Shown here: piece after piece, positions 7,437 to 15,312 of the stretch | How positions within the stretch are numbered: position 1 is the stretch's first letter | Layout: every line of letters starts with the position of its first letter | From: Ignavibacteriales bacterium | Lineage (GTDB): Bacteria > Bacteroidota > Ignavibacteria > UBA10030 | Direction: 5' to 3' | NCBI GenBank assembly: GCA_016186715.1 | Contig: JACPLA010000087.1 | Coordinates: forward strand, 1 to 32,037 | Length of the DNA stretch: 32,037 nt | Translations under genes and position numbers: made by a program | The notes under the pieces: generated by a model | Told to the model about the DNA's origin: nothing | Database searches by the model: none | Seen by the model: only the letters and a program-made list of their open reading frames with translations

Positions 7437-9374
7437 CTAGCTCGTGATCAGCTCATAGGCGGATTTGCCCTGTGCGGAGGAGAGAAACGTCTTTGTCACC
7501 TCTGCGATTCCGCCGGCATCCAGTTTGAGCATGGCGTGGAGTTCGGCAGGCGTGCCGTGATCGACAAATGAATCGGGAAGACCGTGCAGCTTGACCGAAA
7601 CATTGGAAATCCCCTGTCTCGCAAGAGATTCGAGGACAGCCGCTCCGAACCCGCCGTGGACAACGTTGTCTTCAATGGTGAGGATCATGTCGATTCGCGA
7701 AGCCACTTCACGAACGATCGCGTCATCCAACGGCTTCACGAATCGCATGTTCACCACTTCGGCCTCGATCCCCTCCTTGGCAAGGATCCCGGCTGCATTC
7801 AGGGCATTTGGGACCATGTTTCCGATCGCCAGCAGCGCGACGTCTTTGCCCGGTCGAAGGGGCTCGGCTTTGCCAATTTCGAGTTTCCGAAAGTCCTTAC
7901 GGACGGGAACACCAAGAGCGTTTCCGCGGGGATACCGGAGGGCAATGGGGCCGTTAAATTCGATTGCCGTGTAGAGCATATCCCGCAGTTCCTGTTCATC
8001 CTTGGGCGCCATGACAACCATCCTCTGAATACACCGGAGATAGGAGAGGTCGAGCGCGCCATGATGGGTCGGGCCGTCGGCACCCACCAGGCCCCCGCGA
8101 TCCATCACAAACACAACGTGAAGACCCTGAATAGCCACATCGTGAATGAGCTGATCGTAGCCCCGCTGGAGAAAGGTGGAATAAATTGCGGCAACAGGAA
8201 TATACCCCTCCGTCGCCATTCCTCCGGCAAACGTCACGGCATGCTGCTCGGCAATTCCGACATCAAAAAACCGTTCAGGTATTTCTTTTTGAAGAATCGT
8301 CAGCCCTGTCCCATCCGGCATCGCAGCCGTAATTCCGACCACCTTGGGGTTCATCCGGCACATCTCAACCATCGCCTCCCCAAAAATCTTCGTGAACGCC
8401 GGGGGCTCGTTTCCTTTCTTGTGCATGACCCCGGTGATCTTGTCAAACGGCGTTACGCCATGAAGCCTGGTCGCTTCTTTTTCCGCCGGCGCGTAGCCCT
8501 TCCCTTTCTGAGTAATCGTATGAATAAGGATCGGGCCTTTCAGGTCTTTCACGTGACGAAAGATTTCGATCAGTTTCACAACATTGTGACCGTTGAACGG
8601 ACCAAAGTAACGGAACCCCAAAGCTTCGAAAAGCATCCCCGGTGTCACAACAGCTTTCACCCCTTTTTCGAGTTTCTGGGCAACGACGCGCAGGCGGTCG
8701 CCAAAGTCGTCCAATTTCCCGGTCAGTTCCCAAACGTTCGCTTTAAATTTATTATAGATCGGATGGGTGAGCACCTCCGAAAAGTAATCGTGCAGCGACC
8801 AGAGTGTGGGATGCAGGGACGAGAGGGAGACCATCTGGTTATCGTTGAGAATAACGATCATATCTTTTTTCAGAAGACCCGCGTTGTTCATTCCTTCGTA
8901 GGCCATCCCACCCGTGAGCGAACCGTCCCCGACGACCGCGACCACCTTGAAATCTTTCTGGTCGAAATCCCTGGCGACGGCGATCCCAAGGGCGGACGAA
9001 ATTGCCGTACTCGCGTGTCCGGCTCCAAAAACATCGTATTCACTCTCTGCCCTTTTCAAGAAGCCGCTCAGGCCGCCAAGCTGGCGGATCGTTTTCATCT
9101 GGTCTTTTCTTCCGGTCAGGATCTTATGAGGGTAGGCCTGGTGTCCCGTATCCCATACGAGCCGATCGCGGGGCGTATCAAACGTATAGTGCAAGGCCAC
9201 GGCAAGCTCAACCGCTCCCAGGCCGGCGCCGAAGTGCCCCCCCGTCTTGGAAACGGAATCGATCAGAAAATCACGCAGCTCTGCACACACCGCTCTCAGG
9301 TCCTTGATATCGAGTTTTCGCAGGTCCACGGGGCTGTGAATCGTGTCGAGAAACTGATAGTTTGTTTCGTTCAT
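7437..9374 (-). CDS. dxs: 1-deoxy-D-xylulose-5-phosphate synthase
   Basis: 645 aa: GGHFGAGLGAVELAVALHYTFDTPRDRLVWDTGHQAYPHKILTGR...GAGHASTAISSALG...VVGDGSLTGGMAYEGMNN...ILNDNQMVS...DVGIAEQHAVTFAGGMA...DRGGLVGADGPTHHGALDLSYLR. Confidence 0.98.
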   Translation of the reverse strand: MNETNYQFLDTIHSPVDLRKLDIKDLRAVCAELRDFLIDSVSKTGGHFGAGLGAVELAVALHYTFDTPRDRLVWDTGHQAYPHKILTGRKDQMKTIRQLGGLSGFLKRAESEYDVFGAGHASTAISSALGIAVARDFDQKDFKVVAVVGDGSLTGGMAYEGMNNAGLLKKDMIVILNDNQMVSLSSLHPTLWSLHDYFSEVLTHPIYNKFKANVWELTGKLDDFGDRLRVVAQKLEKGVKAVVTPGMLFEALGFRYFGPFNGHNVVKLIEIFRHVKDLKGPILIHTITQKGKGYAPAEKEATRLHGVTPFDKITGVMHKKGNEPPAFTKIFGEAMVEMCRMNPKVVGITAAMPDGTGLTILQKEIPERFFDVGIAEQHAVTFAGGMATEGYIPVAAIYSTFLQRGYDQLIHDVAIQGLHVVFVMDRGGLVGADGPTHHGALDLSYLRCIQRMVVMAPKDEQELRDMLYTAIEFNGPIALRYPRGNALGVPVRKDFRKLEIGKAEPLRPGKDVALLAIGNMVPNALNAAGILAKEGIEAEVVNMRFVKPLDDAIVREVASRIDMILTIEDNVVHGGFGAAVLESLARQGISNVSVKLHGLPDSFVDHGTPAELHAMLKLDAGGIAEVTKTFLSSAQGKSAYELITS

Positions 9375-9383
9375 GAGGTACTC

Positions 9384-9620
9384 CTACGGGTCCAGGTCTT
9401 CAAGCTCGAATTGTCCGTCGACGGTCTTCGAAAGTTTTTTCAGACGAAGCTCGGTTGCCTTGAGTTTTTCGTTGCACTGTTTGGAGAGTTCGAGTCCCTC
9501 TTCATACAGTCCGAGGGCTTGATCGAGAGGAATATCGCCGCCTTCCAGGGATTCGACAATCTCCTCCAGTCGTTTCAGCGACGCCTCAAAGGACTGTTTC
9601 GTCGGTTTCTTTGCGCTCAT
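9384..9620 (-). CDS. xseB: Exodeoxyribonuclease VII small subunit
   Basis: MSAKKPTKQSFEASLKRLEEIVESLEGGDIPLDQALGLYEEGLELSKQCNEKLKATELRLKKL; typical XseB, adjacent to xseA. An upstream ATG at 9674 is possible but less likely. Confidence 0.93.
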   Translation of the reverse strand: MSAKKPTKQSFEASLKRLEEIVESLEGGDIPLDQALGLYEEGLELSKQCNEKLKATELRLKKLSKTVDGQFELEDLDP

Positions 9621-10821
9621 TTCTTTGAATTCTGGCCGGAACGGCTCCGTCGAAGAAGTGGATTTCGGTTTCATCCCCCTGTTTGAGTTGAACGGCCCGC
9701 GTAATCGTCCGGTTGTCCCGTTGAATCATCGCGTAACCGCGTCGTAACACATTGCGGGGCCCCAGGGCATTCAGTTGCTGCTGCAGCGAGAGGAAACGTT
9801 TCTGAACTTTTTCAAAAAGGCGAAACGATGCCGATGCCAGGCTCTTTTCGAGTTCATCGACCCGCTGGGAGTATTGAACCAGCAGATCCTTCGGCCTATT
9901 GAACGAGTAACTGAGCACCAGGTGTTCAACGCGCTGCCGCATCTGCGCAATCCGATCCGCCAGGCGCTGCCGCATAGTATAGGAAGAGTTTCGTAGAATA
10001 TCAATGATCTCGGCTCGATCAGGAGCGACCAATTCGGCCGACGACGACGGCGTCGGTGCTCTGAGATCGGCGGTGAAGTCCGCAATGCTGAAATCGATTT
10101 CGTGCCCTACTGCGCTGATCACGGGAATCTCCGAAGCGAAGATCGCGCGGGCAACAACTTCCTCGTTGAAAGCCCAAAGATCTTCAAGAGAGCCGCCGCC
10201 CCTCGCGAGGATCACGCAATCGAGTTCACCGTATCGATTCACATCTTCAACGGCGCGCGCAATTTCTTCGGCCGCGCCCACGCCCTGCACGCGGACGGGA
10301 ACGACGACCACATTCAACGAAGGAAACCGCCGGGACAAAACGCTTCTGATATCCTGCAACGCAGCTCCGGTGGGAGACGTAATAATTCCAATCCGGTCGG
10401 GGAATCTTGGAATGGGACGTTTCCTGGAAGGATCGAACAACCCTTCCGCCTGGAGTTTTTGTTTCAGCGCTTCAAACGCCTGTTGAAGCTCGCCGACTCC
10501 CACAGGAAGGAGTCTCAGCACGTCGATCTGATAATTCCCCCGCGGAGGGTACACGGTCAGGGCTCCCCGTGCCTGCACCTTTATCCCGTCTTCGGGTGTA
10601 AACAGCAACCCCTCCGCCCTGCTTCGCCACATCACCGCGGAAAGCTGGGCTCCCTCGTCCTTGAGCGTGAAGTAATAGTGCCCCGACGAATGCTTGCGAC
10701 AATTCGAGATCTCCCCCTGAACCCAGATGAGAGGAAAACTGGATTCGAGCGACTGTTTAATGATTTGTGTCAGTTCGGAGATTGAAAGGACGCGTCGTGG
10801 TATCTGTTGAAGATCGAACAT
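9586..10821 (-). CDS. xseA: Exodeoxyribonuclease VII large subunit
   Basis: VLSISELTQIIKQSLESSFPLIWVQGEISNCRKHSSGHYYFTLKDEGAQLSAVMW...RIGIITSPTGAALQDIRSVLSRRFPSLNVVVVPVRVQG...VILARGGGSLEDLWAFNEEVVARAI...PVISAVGHEIDFSIADFTADLRAPTPSSSAE. Confidence 0.97.
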   Translation of the reverse strand: MFDLQQIPRRVLSISELTQIIKQSLESSFPLIWVQGEISNCRKHSSGHYYFTLKDEGAQLSAVMWRSRAEGLLFTPEDGIKVQARGALTVYPPRGNYQIDVLRLLPVGVGELQQAFEALKQKLQAEGLFDPSRKRPIPRFPDRIGIITSPTGAALQDIRSVLSRRFPSLNVVVVPVRVQGVGAAEEIARAVEDVNRYGELDCVILARGGGSLEDLWAFNEEVVARAIFASEIPVISAVGHEIDFSIADFTADLRAPTPSSSAELVAPDRAEIIDILRNSSYTMRQRLADRIAQMRQRVEHLVLSYSFNRPKDLLVQYSQRVDELEKSLASASFRLFEKVQKRFLSLQQQLNALGPRNVLRRGYAMIQRDNRTITRAVQLKQGDETEIHFFDGAVPARIQRNERKETDETVL

Positions 10822-10905
10822 TGTCGGAAAAGTAGGGAGACTTCACGTGACAGTCAACCAATCATCCCTTCTTTCGATGCCGCCTCCTTTCGGAGTCTTT
10901 CTTCA

Positions 10906-11069
10906 GTAGTGTCTCATTTTCGAAGGGATACCTCCCTCTGTGGAACTCTCTTTTGAAGCTCTGTATCACTCTGTGAAATTAATCCAGGTTACGCGCCTGC
11001 CTCCCGTCAGGCAGGGAGTGACCAGAGTCTGGCAAAAGCCGGTCAGTGTAGAGTAAACCGAGACACGAC
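10906..11069. repeat. MITE-like dispersed element, copy B (about 164 bp)
   Basis: Left end gtagtgtctca (10906-10916) is exactly the right-end TIR of copy A. Right end cgagacacgac (11059-11069). Inner sequence ttttcgaagggatacctccctctgtggaactctctttt...ctctgtgaaattaatccag is nearly identical to copy C. Confidence 0.72.
10996..11015. repeat. GC-rich hairpin cctgcct-cccgtc-aggcagg nested inside repeat copy B
   Basis: Perfect 7-bp inverted repeat with a 6-nt loop. Confidence 0.7.
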
Positions 11070-11076
11070 CTCTTTC

Positions 11077-11105
11077 TTTACTTTCGACTCCTTCTTCGGT
11101 ATATT
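11077..11105 (+). promoter_or_regulatory. Putative sigma70-type promoter for bshB1
   Basis: TTTACT-N17-TATATT about 28 bp upstream of the bshB1 start codon. Confidence 0.4.
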
Positions 11106-11133
11106 CATCGGGGAAAGTCAGACCTCAAAATTC

Positions 11134-11862
11134 ATGAATGCAGATATTCTTGTCATAGGAGCTCATCCGGACGACATCGAACTCTCGTGCGGTGCGACGG
11201 TGGCTACACTTGTCCGTCAGGGGCTCCGAGTCGTGCTTGCCGACCTTACCGAAGGAGAGCTTGGCACCCGGGGGACACGGGAGATCAGAGCCAGGGAGGC
11301 GCGCCAGGCCGCAGAAATCCTCGGAGTCGCAGCCAGAAGAAATCTCGGCATTCAGGACGGAAATATCGAAATCAACAAAACAAATCTCCACCAAGTCATT
11401 TCTCTGATCCGGGAACTGACGCCGTCGATAGTCATTTGTCCTCATTCGTTTGACCGCCATCCCGATCATGTCCATGCCCATCAGCTGACGCGGGAAGCCT
11501 GGTTCTATGCTGGTCTTGCAAAAATGACCACAACGCTGCGCGGGAAGGAGCAAAAACCCCATCGCCCTGATAACTGGTTTGAGTTCATGCAGTGGCACGA
11601 GTTCACTCCTTCGTTCATCGTCGACGTTTCTGAGACCTGGGAAGTGAAGATGAAGGCGGTCCACGCCTACGAATCCCAGTTTTTCCGGAAAGAATCCGAT
11701 GAGCCCGAAACAAAGCTGAGCAAGCCGGAATTCCTCGACCTGGTCCAAACCCGCGGGCGCGCATACGGACATAAGATCGGTGTTCAATTCGGGGAACCCT
11801 TCTACTCCCCGGTGCCCATCGGAATCAGCAGGTTTACCGACCTTTTGTTGACAAAGGGCTGA
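11134..11862 (+). CDS. bshB1: Bacillithiol biosynthesis deacetylase BshB1 (PIG-L/LmbE family)
   Basis: MNADILVIGAHPDDIELSCGATVATLVRQGLRVVLADLTEGELGTRGTREIRAREARQAAEILGVAARRNLGIQDGNIE...CPHSFDRHPDHVHAHQLTREAWFYAGLAKM. Confidence 0.93.
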   Translation: MNADILVIGAHPDDIELSCGATVATLVRQGLRVVLADLTEGELGTRGTREIRAREARQAAEILGVAARRNLGIQDGNIEINKTNLHQVISLIRELTPSIVICPHSFDRHPDHVHAHQLTREAWFYAGLAKMTTTLRGKEQKPHRPDNWFEFMQWHEFTPSFIVDVSETWEVKMKAVHAYESQFFRKESDEPETKLSKPEFLDLVQTRGRAYGHKIGVQFGEPFYSPVPIGISRFTDLLLTKG

Positions 11863-11928
11863 TGGATGAGCGAAACAAGTGCCCCGAAAGGAGGAGTCCG
11901 TCGGCTCTCCGGCGAAAAGAAACGCGCC

Positions 11929-11957
11929 TTGAATTATGACGTAGAAATCGATATATT
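11929..11957 (+). promoter_or_regulatory. Putative sigma70-type promoter for the metal-efflux operon
   Basis: TTGAAT-N17-TATATT upstream of ORF 12015. Confidence 0.45.
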
Positions 11958-11964
11958 AAAAAAG

Positions 11965-12008
11965 GCCCGAATTTTGTAACGGAATTCAAGGGCGATTTTC
12001 TTTTTTTT
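11965..12008 (+). terminator. Intrinsic terminator (of bshB1) or leader attenuator of the efflux operon
   Basis: GCCCGAATT-TTGTAACGG-AATTC(AA)GGGC stem followed by GATTTTCTTTTTTTT. Confidence 0.5.
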
Positions 12009-12014
12009 GAATCG

Positions 12015-12410
12015 ATGCATTCCCAACGTACCATAGTAACCGCTATCCTTCTTCTGGGAGCCTTCTCCTTCTTCAACGTGGGCATGCCCGTCTATTTGTA
12101 TCTGTGCCCCATGATGAGCAGCCAGAATCCAATGTGTGACATGTGGGCGCCGGCCTCATCGAGCGATTCCGCGGTGACAAATCAGACTGCCGCGTGCTGC
12201 GCGAAAGTTTTCGTCGCCGACCGGAAGACAACCCCGTTCCTGAAAGCCCAGGATTCCTTTCCTGGCCAGGACAGGCCCGTGGTTGAAGTTTTCATCATCG
12301 AAGGTGCGGACCCGGTGCAAGCCAATTTCTATGCCGTCGGGTCACTCGAAATTCAACGCACCAAATACGCCCCCCCTGTTTTCCTCCTCCATTCCGCGTT
12401 TCTCCTCTGA
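12015..12410 (+). CDS. Small Cys/Met-rich membrane or secreted protein at the head of the Cu/Ag efflux operon
   Basis: MHSQRTIVTAILLLGAFSFFNVGMPVYLYLCPMMSSQNPMCDMWAPASSSDSAVTNQTAACCAKVFVADRK...YAPPVFLLHSAFLL. Hydrophobic N-terminus, CPMM/MCDM/CC clusters, co-directional with cus-like genes. No clear ribosome-binding site. Confidence 0.65.
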   Translation: MHSQRTIVTAILLLGAFSFFNVGMPVYLYLCPMMSSQNPMCDMWAPASSSDSAVTNQTAACCAKVFVADRKTTPFLKAQDSFPGQDRPVVEVFIIEGADPVQANFYAVGSLEIQRTKYAPPVFLLHSAFLL

Positions 12411-12490
12411 GATTCTTCTTCTGATGCTTTTCTGAGCCTGCACCGTGCGCAGGTTCTGTGGTTTGTTTTATCCAAGAATCAGGAGAAGCT

Positions 12491-13750
12491 ATGAATCGAA
12501 TCGTCGTTGCTGCCGCGTTCCTCGTGATCATACCCGCATTCCTCAAGGCCCAGGAGGCCGAACCTGAAGACCTGCAGTTCCTGGTCATTGAAGCGCTCAT
12601 GGTCAATCCTCAGATTGCAGCGGAAGTCGCGCGCATGAGAAGCGCCGAGAGCAGAATACCCCAGGCCGGCTCGCTCGATGATCCGGAACTCACGTTCAAG
12701 CAAATGGAGATTCCCGGAACTTCCCTTGGGAAGGCGATGTCTTCCAACATCGAACTGATGCAGATGATCCCCTTTCCAACCAAACTCTCCTTGCGTTCCC
12801 GGATCGCTTCCGTCCGTGCCGAACATGCTCACCATGAGCACCTCGAGAGAGTTGTTGCGATTATCGAAGATCTTAAGTCATCCTACGCCATGCTGTGGTA
12901 CGCCCGTACGGCATTGGCCATCAATCGCGACAACCAGTCTCTGCTCTCACAGATCGTCCGGACGGCGGAAACACAGTACGCTGTCGGAAGAGTCTCGCAG
13001 CAGGATGTGCTGAGGGCGCGCATTGAACTGGCCAGAACTCGTTCCGAAGAGGCGGTTCTGCGGCAGGAAACGATTACCGCGGAGAGCATGCTGCGAGCGC
13101 TTCTGAACCGGACACCGAACGCTCCCGTCGGACCTGTGACGATGTACAGCCTCAAGGTCCCCACCGTCACCGAGGAGGCTCTGATCCGCTATGCCCTTGC
13201 AAACAGGCCCATGGTGGTGCATGATTCCCTCAGCATCTACGAGACCGAGCTGATGGTGAGTATGGCAAAGCAGGAATTCATACCGGATTTCCGGATTTCC
13301 CTGGAATATATCCAGTCTCCGGAATTGGGCAACAAACGCTGGTCGATTATGGCCGGAATTTCGATTCCCTTTGTCCCCTGGAATCTGGCAAAGGCCTTCG
13401 GGAGGGTTGAAGAAGCCAGGGCTGAGCAAGCGATGAAAACATCGATGTTTCAGGCTTCGAAGAATATGGTTGTAGCCCGAATCAAAGATGCTTACGCCAA
13501 ACTTCATGCCTCCGCGGTTCTTTCCCAAACGTACGAACGCGAAATCCTCCCCCAGAGCCGCCAATCCCTGTCTTCGCTGATGACGGAGTATCAAACGGGG
13601 AGAACCTCGTACCTCATGCTGATCGATGGCTATCGCATGTATCAGATGGTGCGAATGGAATCCGCAATGGCTCGAATGCGCTACGAGCAGGCGGTTGCCG
13701 CCCTGGAGAGGCAGGTAGGCGTCATTGATCTTTCTATCGTTCCCGAGTAG
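12491..13750 (+). CDS. TolC/CusC-family outer-membrane efflux protein
   Basis: MNRIVVAAAFLVIIPAFLKAQEAEPEDLQFLVIEALMVNPQIAAEVARMRSAESRIPQAGSLDDPELTF...; long alpha-helical OEP-type sequence with signal peptide. AGGAG precedes the ATG at 12491. Confidence 0.92.
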   Translation: MNRIVVAAAFLVIIPAFLKAQEAEPEDLQFLVIEALMVNPQIAAEVARMRSAESRIPQAGSLDDPELTFKQMEIPGTSLGKAMSSNIELMQMIPFPTKLSLRSRIASVRAEHAHHEHLERVVAIIEDLKSSYAMLWYARTALAINRDNQSLLSQIVRTAETQYAVGRVSQQDVLRARIELARTRSEEAVLRQETITAESMLRALLNRTPNAPVGPVTMYSLKVPTVTEEALIRYALANRPMVVHDSLSIYETELMVSMAKQEFIPDFRISLEYIQSPELGNKRWSIMAGISIPFVPWNLAKAFGRVEEARAEQAMKTSMFQASKNMVVARIKDAYAKLHASAVLSQTYEREILPQSRQSLSSLMTEYQTGRTSYLMLIDGYRMYQMVRMESAMARMRYEQAVAALERQVGVIDLSIVPE

Positions 13751-13767
13751 TCAAAGGAGATTGCACC

Positions 13768-15267
13768 ATGAGAACAGTCACCGTTGTTTTCGTCACAGTT
13801 TTGCTGACGCTGGCCGGATGTGCCACGAACGACAATCACGGACAGCATGCGGCTCGGGAGGCGCCTGAAACACCCGAGGAATACTACACGTGTCCGATGC
13901 ATCCTTCGGTTCGGAGCGACCGGCCAGGCGCCTGTCCGGTCTGCGGTATGGCACTGGTGAGGAAAACCGCTCTCCAAGAAGCAACACCCGACGATCTGAC
14001 AAAGCTTCGGCAGGTAAGCCTCTCCCCCACACAGCGGGTCCTCGCCAATGTGTCCACGCTCCGAGCCACCGTTTCAGCCAGGTTCCGCGGCCGAATCGAA
14101 AAGCTCCACGTCGCTTTCACAGGAGATCAGGTACGAAAAGGACAACCGCTTTTTGATCTTTACAGTCCTGATTTGATCAGTGCTGAGCAGGACTACCTCC
14201 TCGCCTCTCACGCTCTTTCTTCATCTGCAGATGAATCCCTCCAGTCCGGTTCGCAGCAGCTCCTGAATGCCTCGCGGGACCGATTAAAGATCCACTTCGG
14301 AATGACGGACGCGCAAATCGACCGGCTCGAATCATCCGGCATCACCAGGAATACCGTCACATTCTTCGCGCCGATTTCGGGGACCGTTATCACGAAGGAA
14401 ATCCTTGAAGGCCAATACGTTGACGAAGGAACCTCGCTGTACGAAGTTGCCGACCTGTCTCGTGTCTGGGTGTACTTCGACATGTATGAGAACGACATCG
14501 GCGCTGTTAAGCTCGGACAGGAGGTTCGTTTCAACACGGATGCATACCCCGGGGAGTCTTTTGTCGGAACCGTCACCTTTATCGACCCAGTGGTCAACAC
14601 CGAAACGAGAACGGTCAGGGTTCGCACCGAGGCGGCCAATCCGCGAAACAAGCTGAAACCGCGGATGTTCGTGAGCGGACGCATCAGGATTCAACTCGCC
14701 CCTACAGTAACGGTCTCCGCTTCCGCGATCCTCTCCTTGGGAAAAACGGACGTCGTTTGGGTTGAAACTGACCCGAACGTCTTCGAACCCCGAAGCGTGG
14801 TCGTGGGAAGCCGATCCGAGGGGTTCGCTCAAATCCTCAAGGGTTTACGTGAGAACGAGAACGTCGTCGTCACCGGCGGGTATCTCATTGATTCCGAAAG
14901 CGCCCTACAGGTTCCGGCGTCATCCGATCCACACCAGGGGCACGGAGTCAGTCAGCGAACACCGGGCGCTTCACCTCAAGACCCTTCGGCATCCACACCG
15001 AACCGGTCCAGGACAATTCATATTCACGTGAAGGGAGCCTATCAGCCCGATGAAGTCCGCATCCGGCAAGGGGAAACTGTGACCCTCAGTTTCTTTCGTG
15101 ACGAGGATTCGACCTGCACCGAGGAAGTCGTTTTTGAGGAATTCAACATTCGCAAGCAGCTGGCCCCCTTCCAGACAACAAGCATTGAGGTGACTCCGCG
15201 CGAAAAAGGGGTTTTTGCATTCACGTGCGGTATGGAAATGGTGCGCGGGAAGCTGATTGTGGAATAA
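13768..15267 (+). CDS. cusB: CusB-like RND periplasmic adaptor with N-terminal heavy-metal-binding domain and C-terminal cupredoxin-like domain
   Basis: Lipoprotein-type start (LLTLAGCATND), YYTCPMHPSVRSDRPGACPVCGMALV, adaptor core (RGRIEKLHVAFTGDQVRKGQPLFDLYSPDLISAEQDYL...GQYVDEGTSLYEVADLSRVWVYFDMYENDI), then TIHIHVKGAYQPDEVRIRQGETVTLSFFRDEDSTCTEEV...GVFAFTCGMEMVRGKLIVE. Confidence 0.93.
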   Translation: MRTVTVVFVTVLLTLAGCATNDNHGQHAAREAPETPEEYYTCPMHPSVRSDRPGACPVCGMALVRKTALQEATPDDLTKLRQVSLSPTQRVLANVSTLRATVSARFRGRIEKLHVAFTGDQVRKGQPLFDLYSPDLISAEQDYLLASHALSSSADESLQSGSQQLLNASRDRLKIHFGMTDAQIDRLESSGITRNTVTFFAPISGTVITKEILEGQYVDEGTSLYEVADLSRVWVYFDMYENDIGAVKLGQEVRFNTDAYPGESFVGTVTFIDPVVNTETRTVRVRTEAANPRNKLKPRMFVSGRIRIQLAPTVTVSASAILSLGKTDVVWVETDPNVFEPRSVVVGSRSEGFAQILKGLRENENVVVTGGYLIDSESALQVPASSDPHQGHGVSQRTPGASPQDPSASTPNRSRTIHIHVKGAYQPDEVRIRQGETVTLSFFRDEDSTCTEEVVFEEFNIRKQLAPFQTTSIEVTPREKGVFAFTCGMEMVRGKLIVE

Positions 15268-15312
15268 GCGCGTCAATTTTCGAAGGGCAGCACAACAGAC
15301 AAGGATGTCGTC

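Noticed and set aside
7584-9686. 700-aa plus-strand ORF
   Set aside because: Fully antisense to dxs/xseB, which have clear conserved motifs; the plus-strand translation shows no recognisable domain. A high-GC shadow ORF.
10829-10857. TTGACT-N17-TACTTT promoter giving a leaderless xseA transcript
   Set aside because: The -35 is good but the -10 is poor, and the start would fall on the ATG; too weak to claim without 5'-end mapping.
11125-11787. 220-aa minus-strand ORF
   Set aside because: Antisense to bshB1; shadow ORF.
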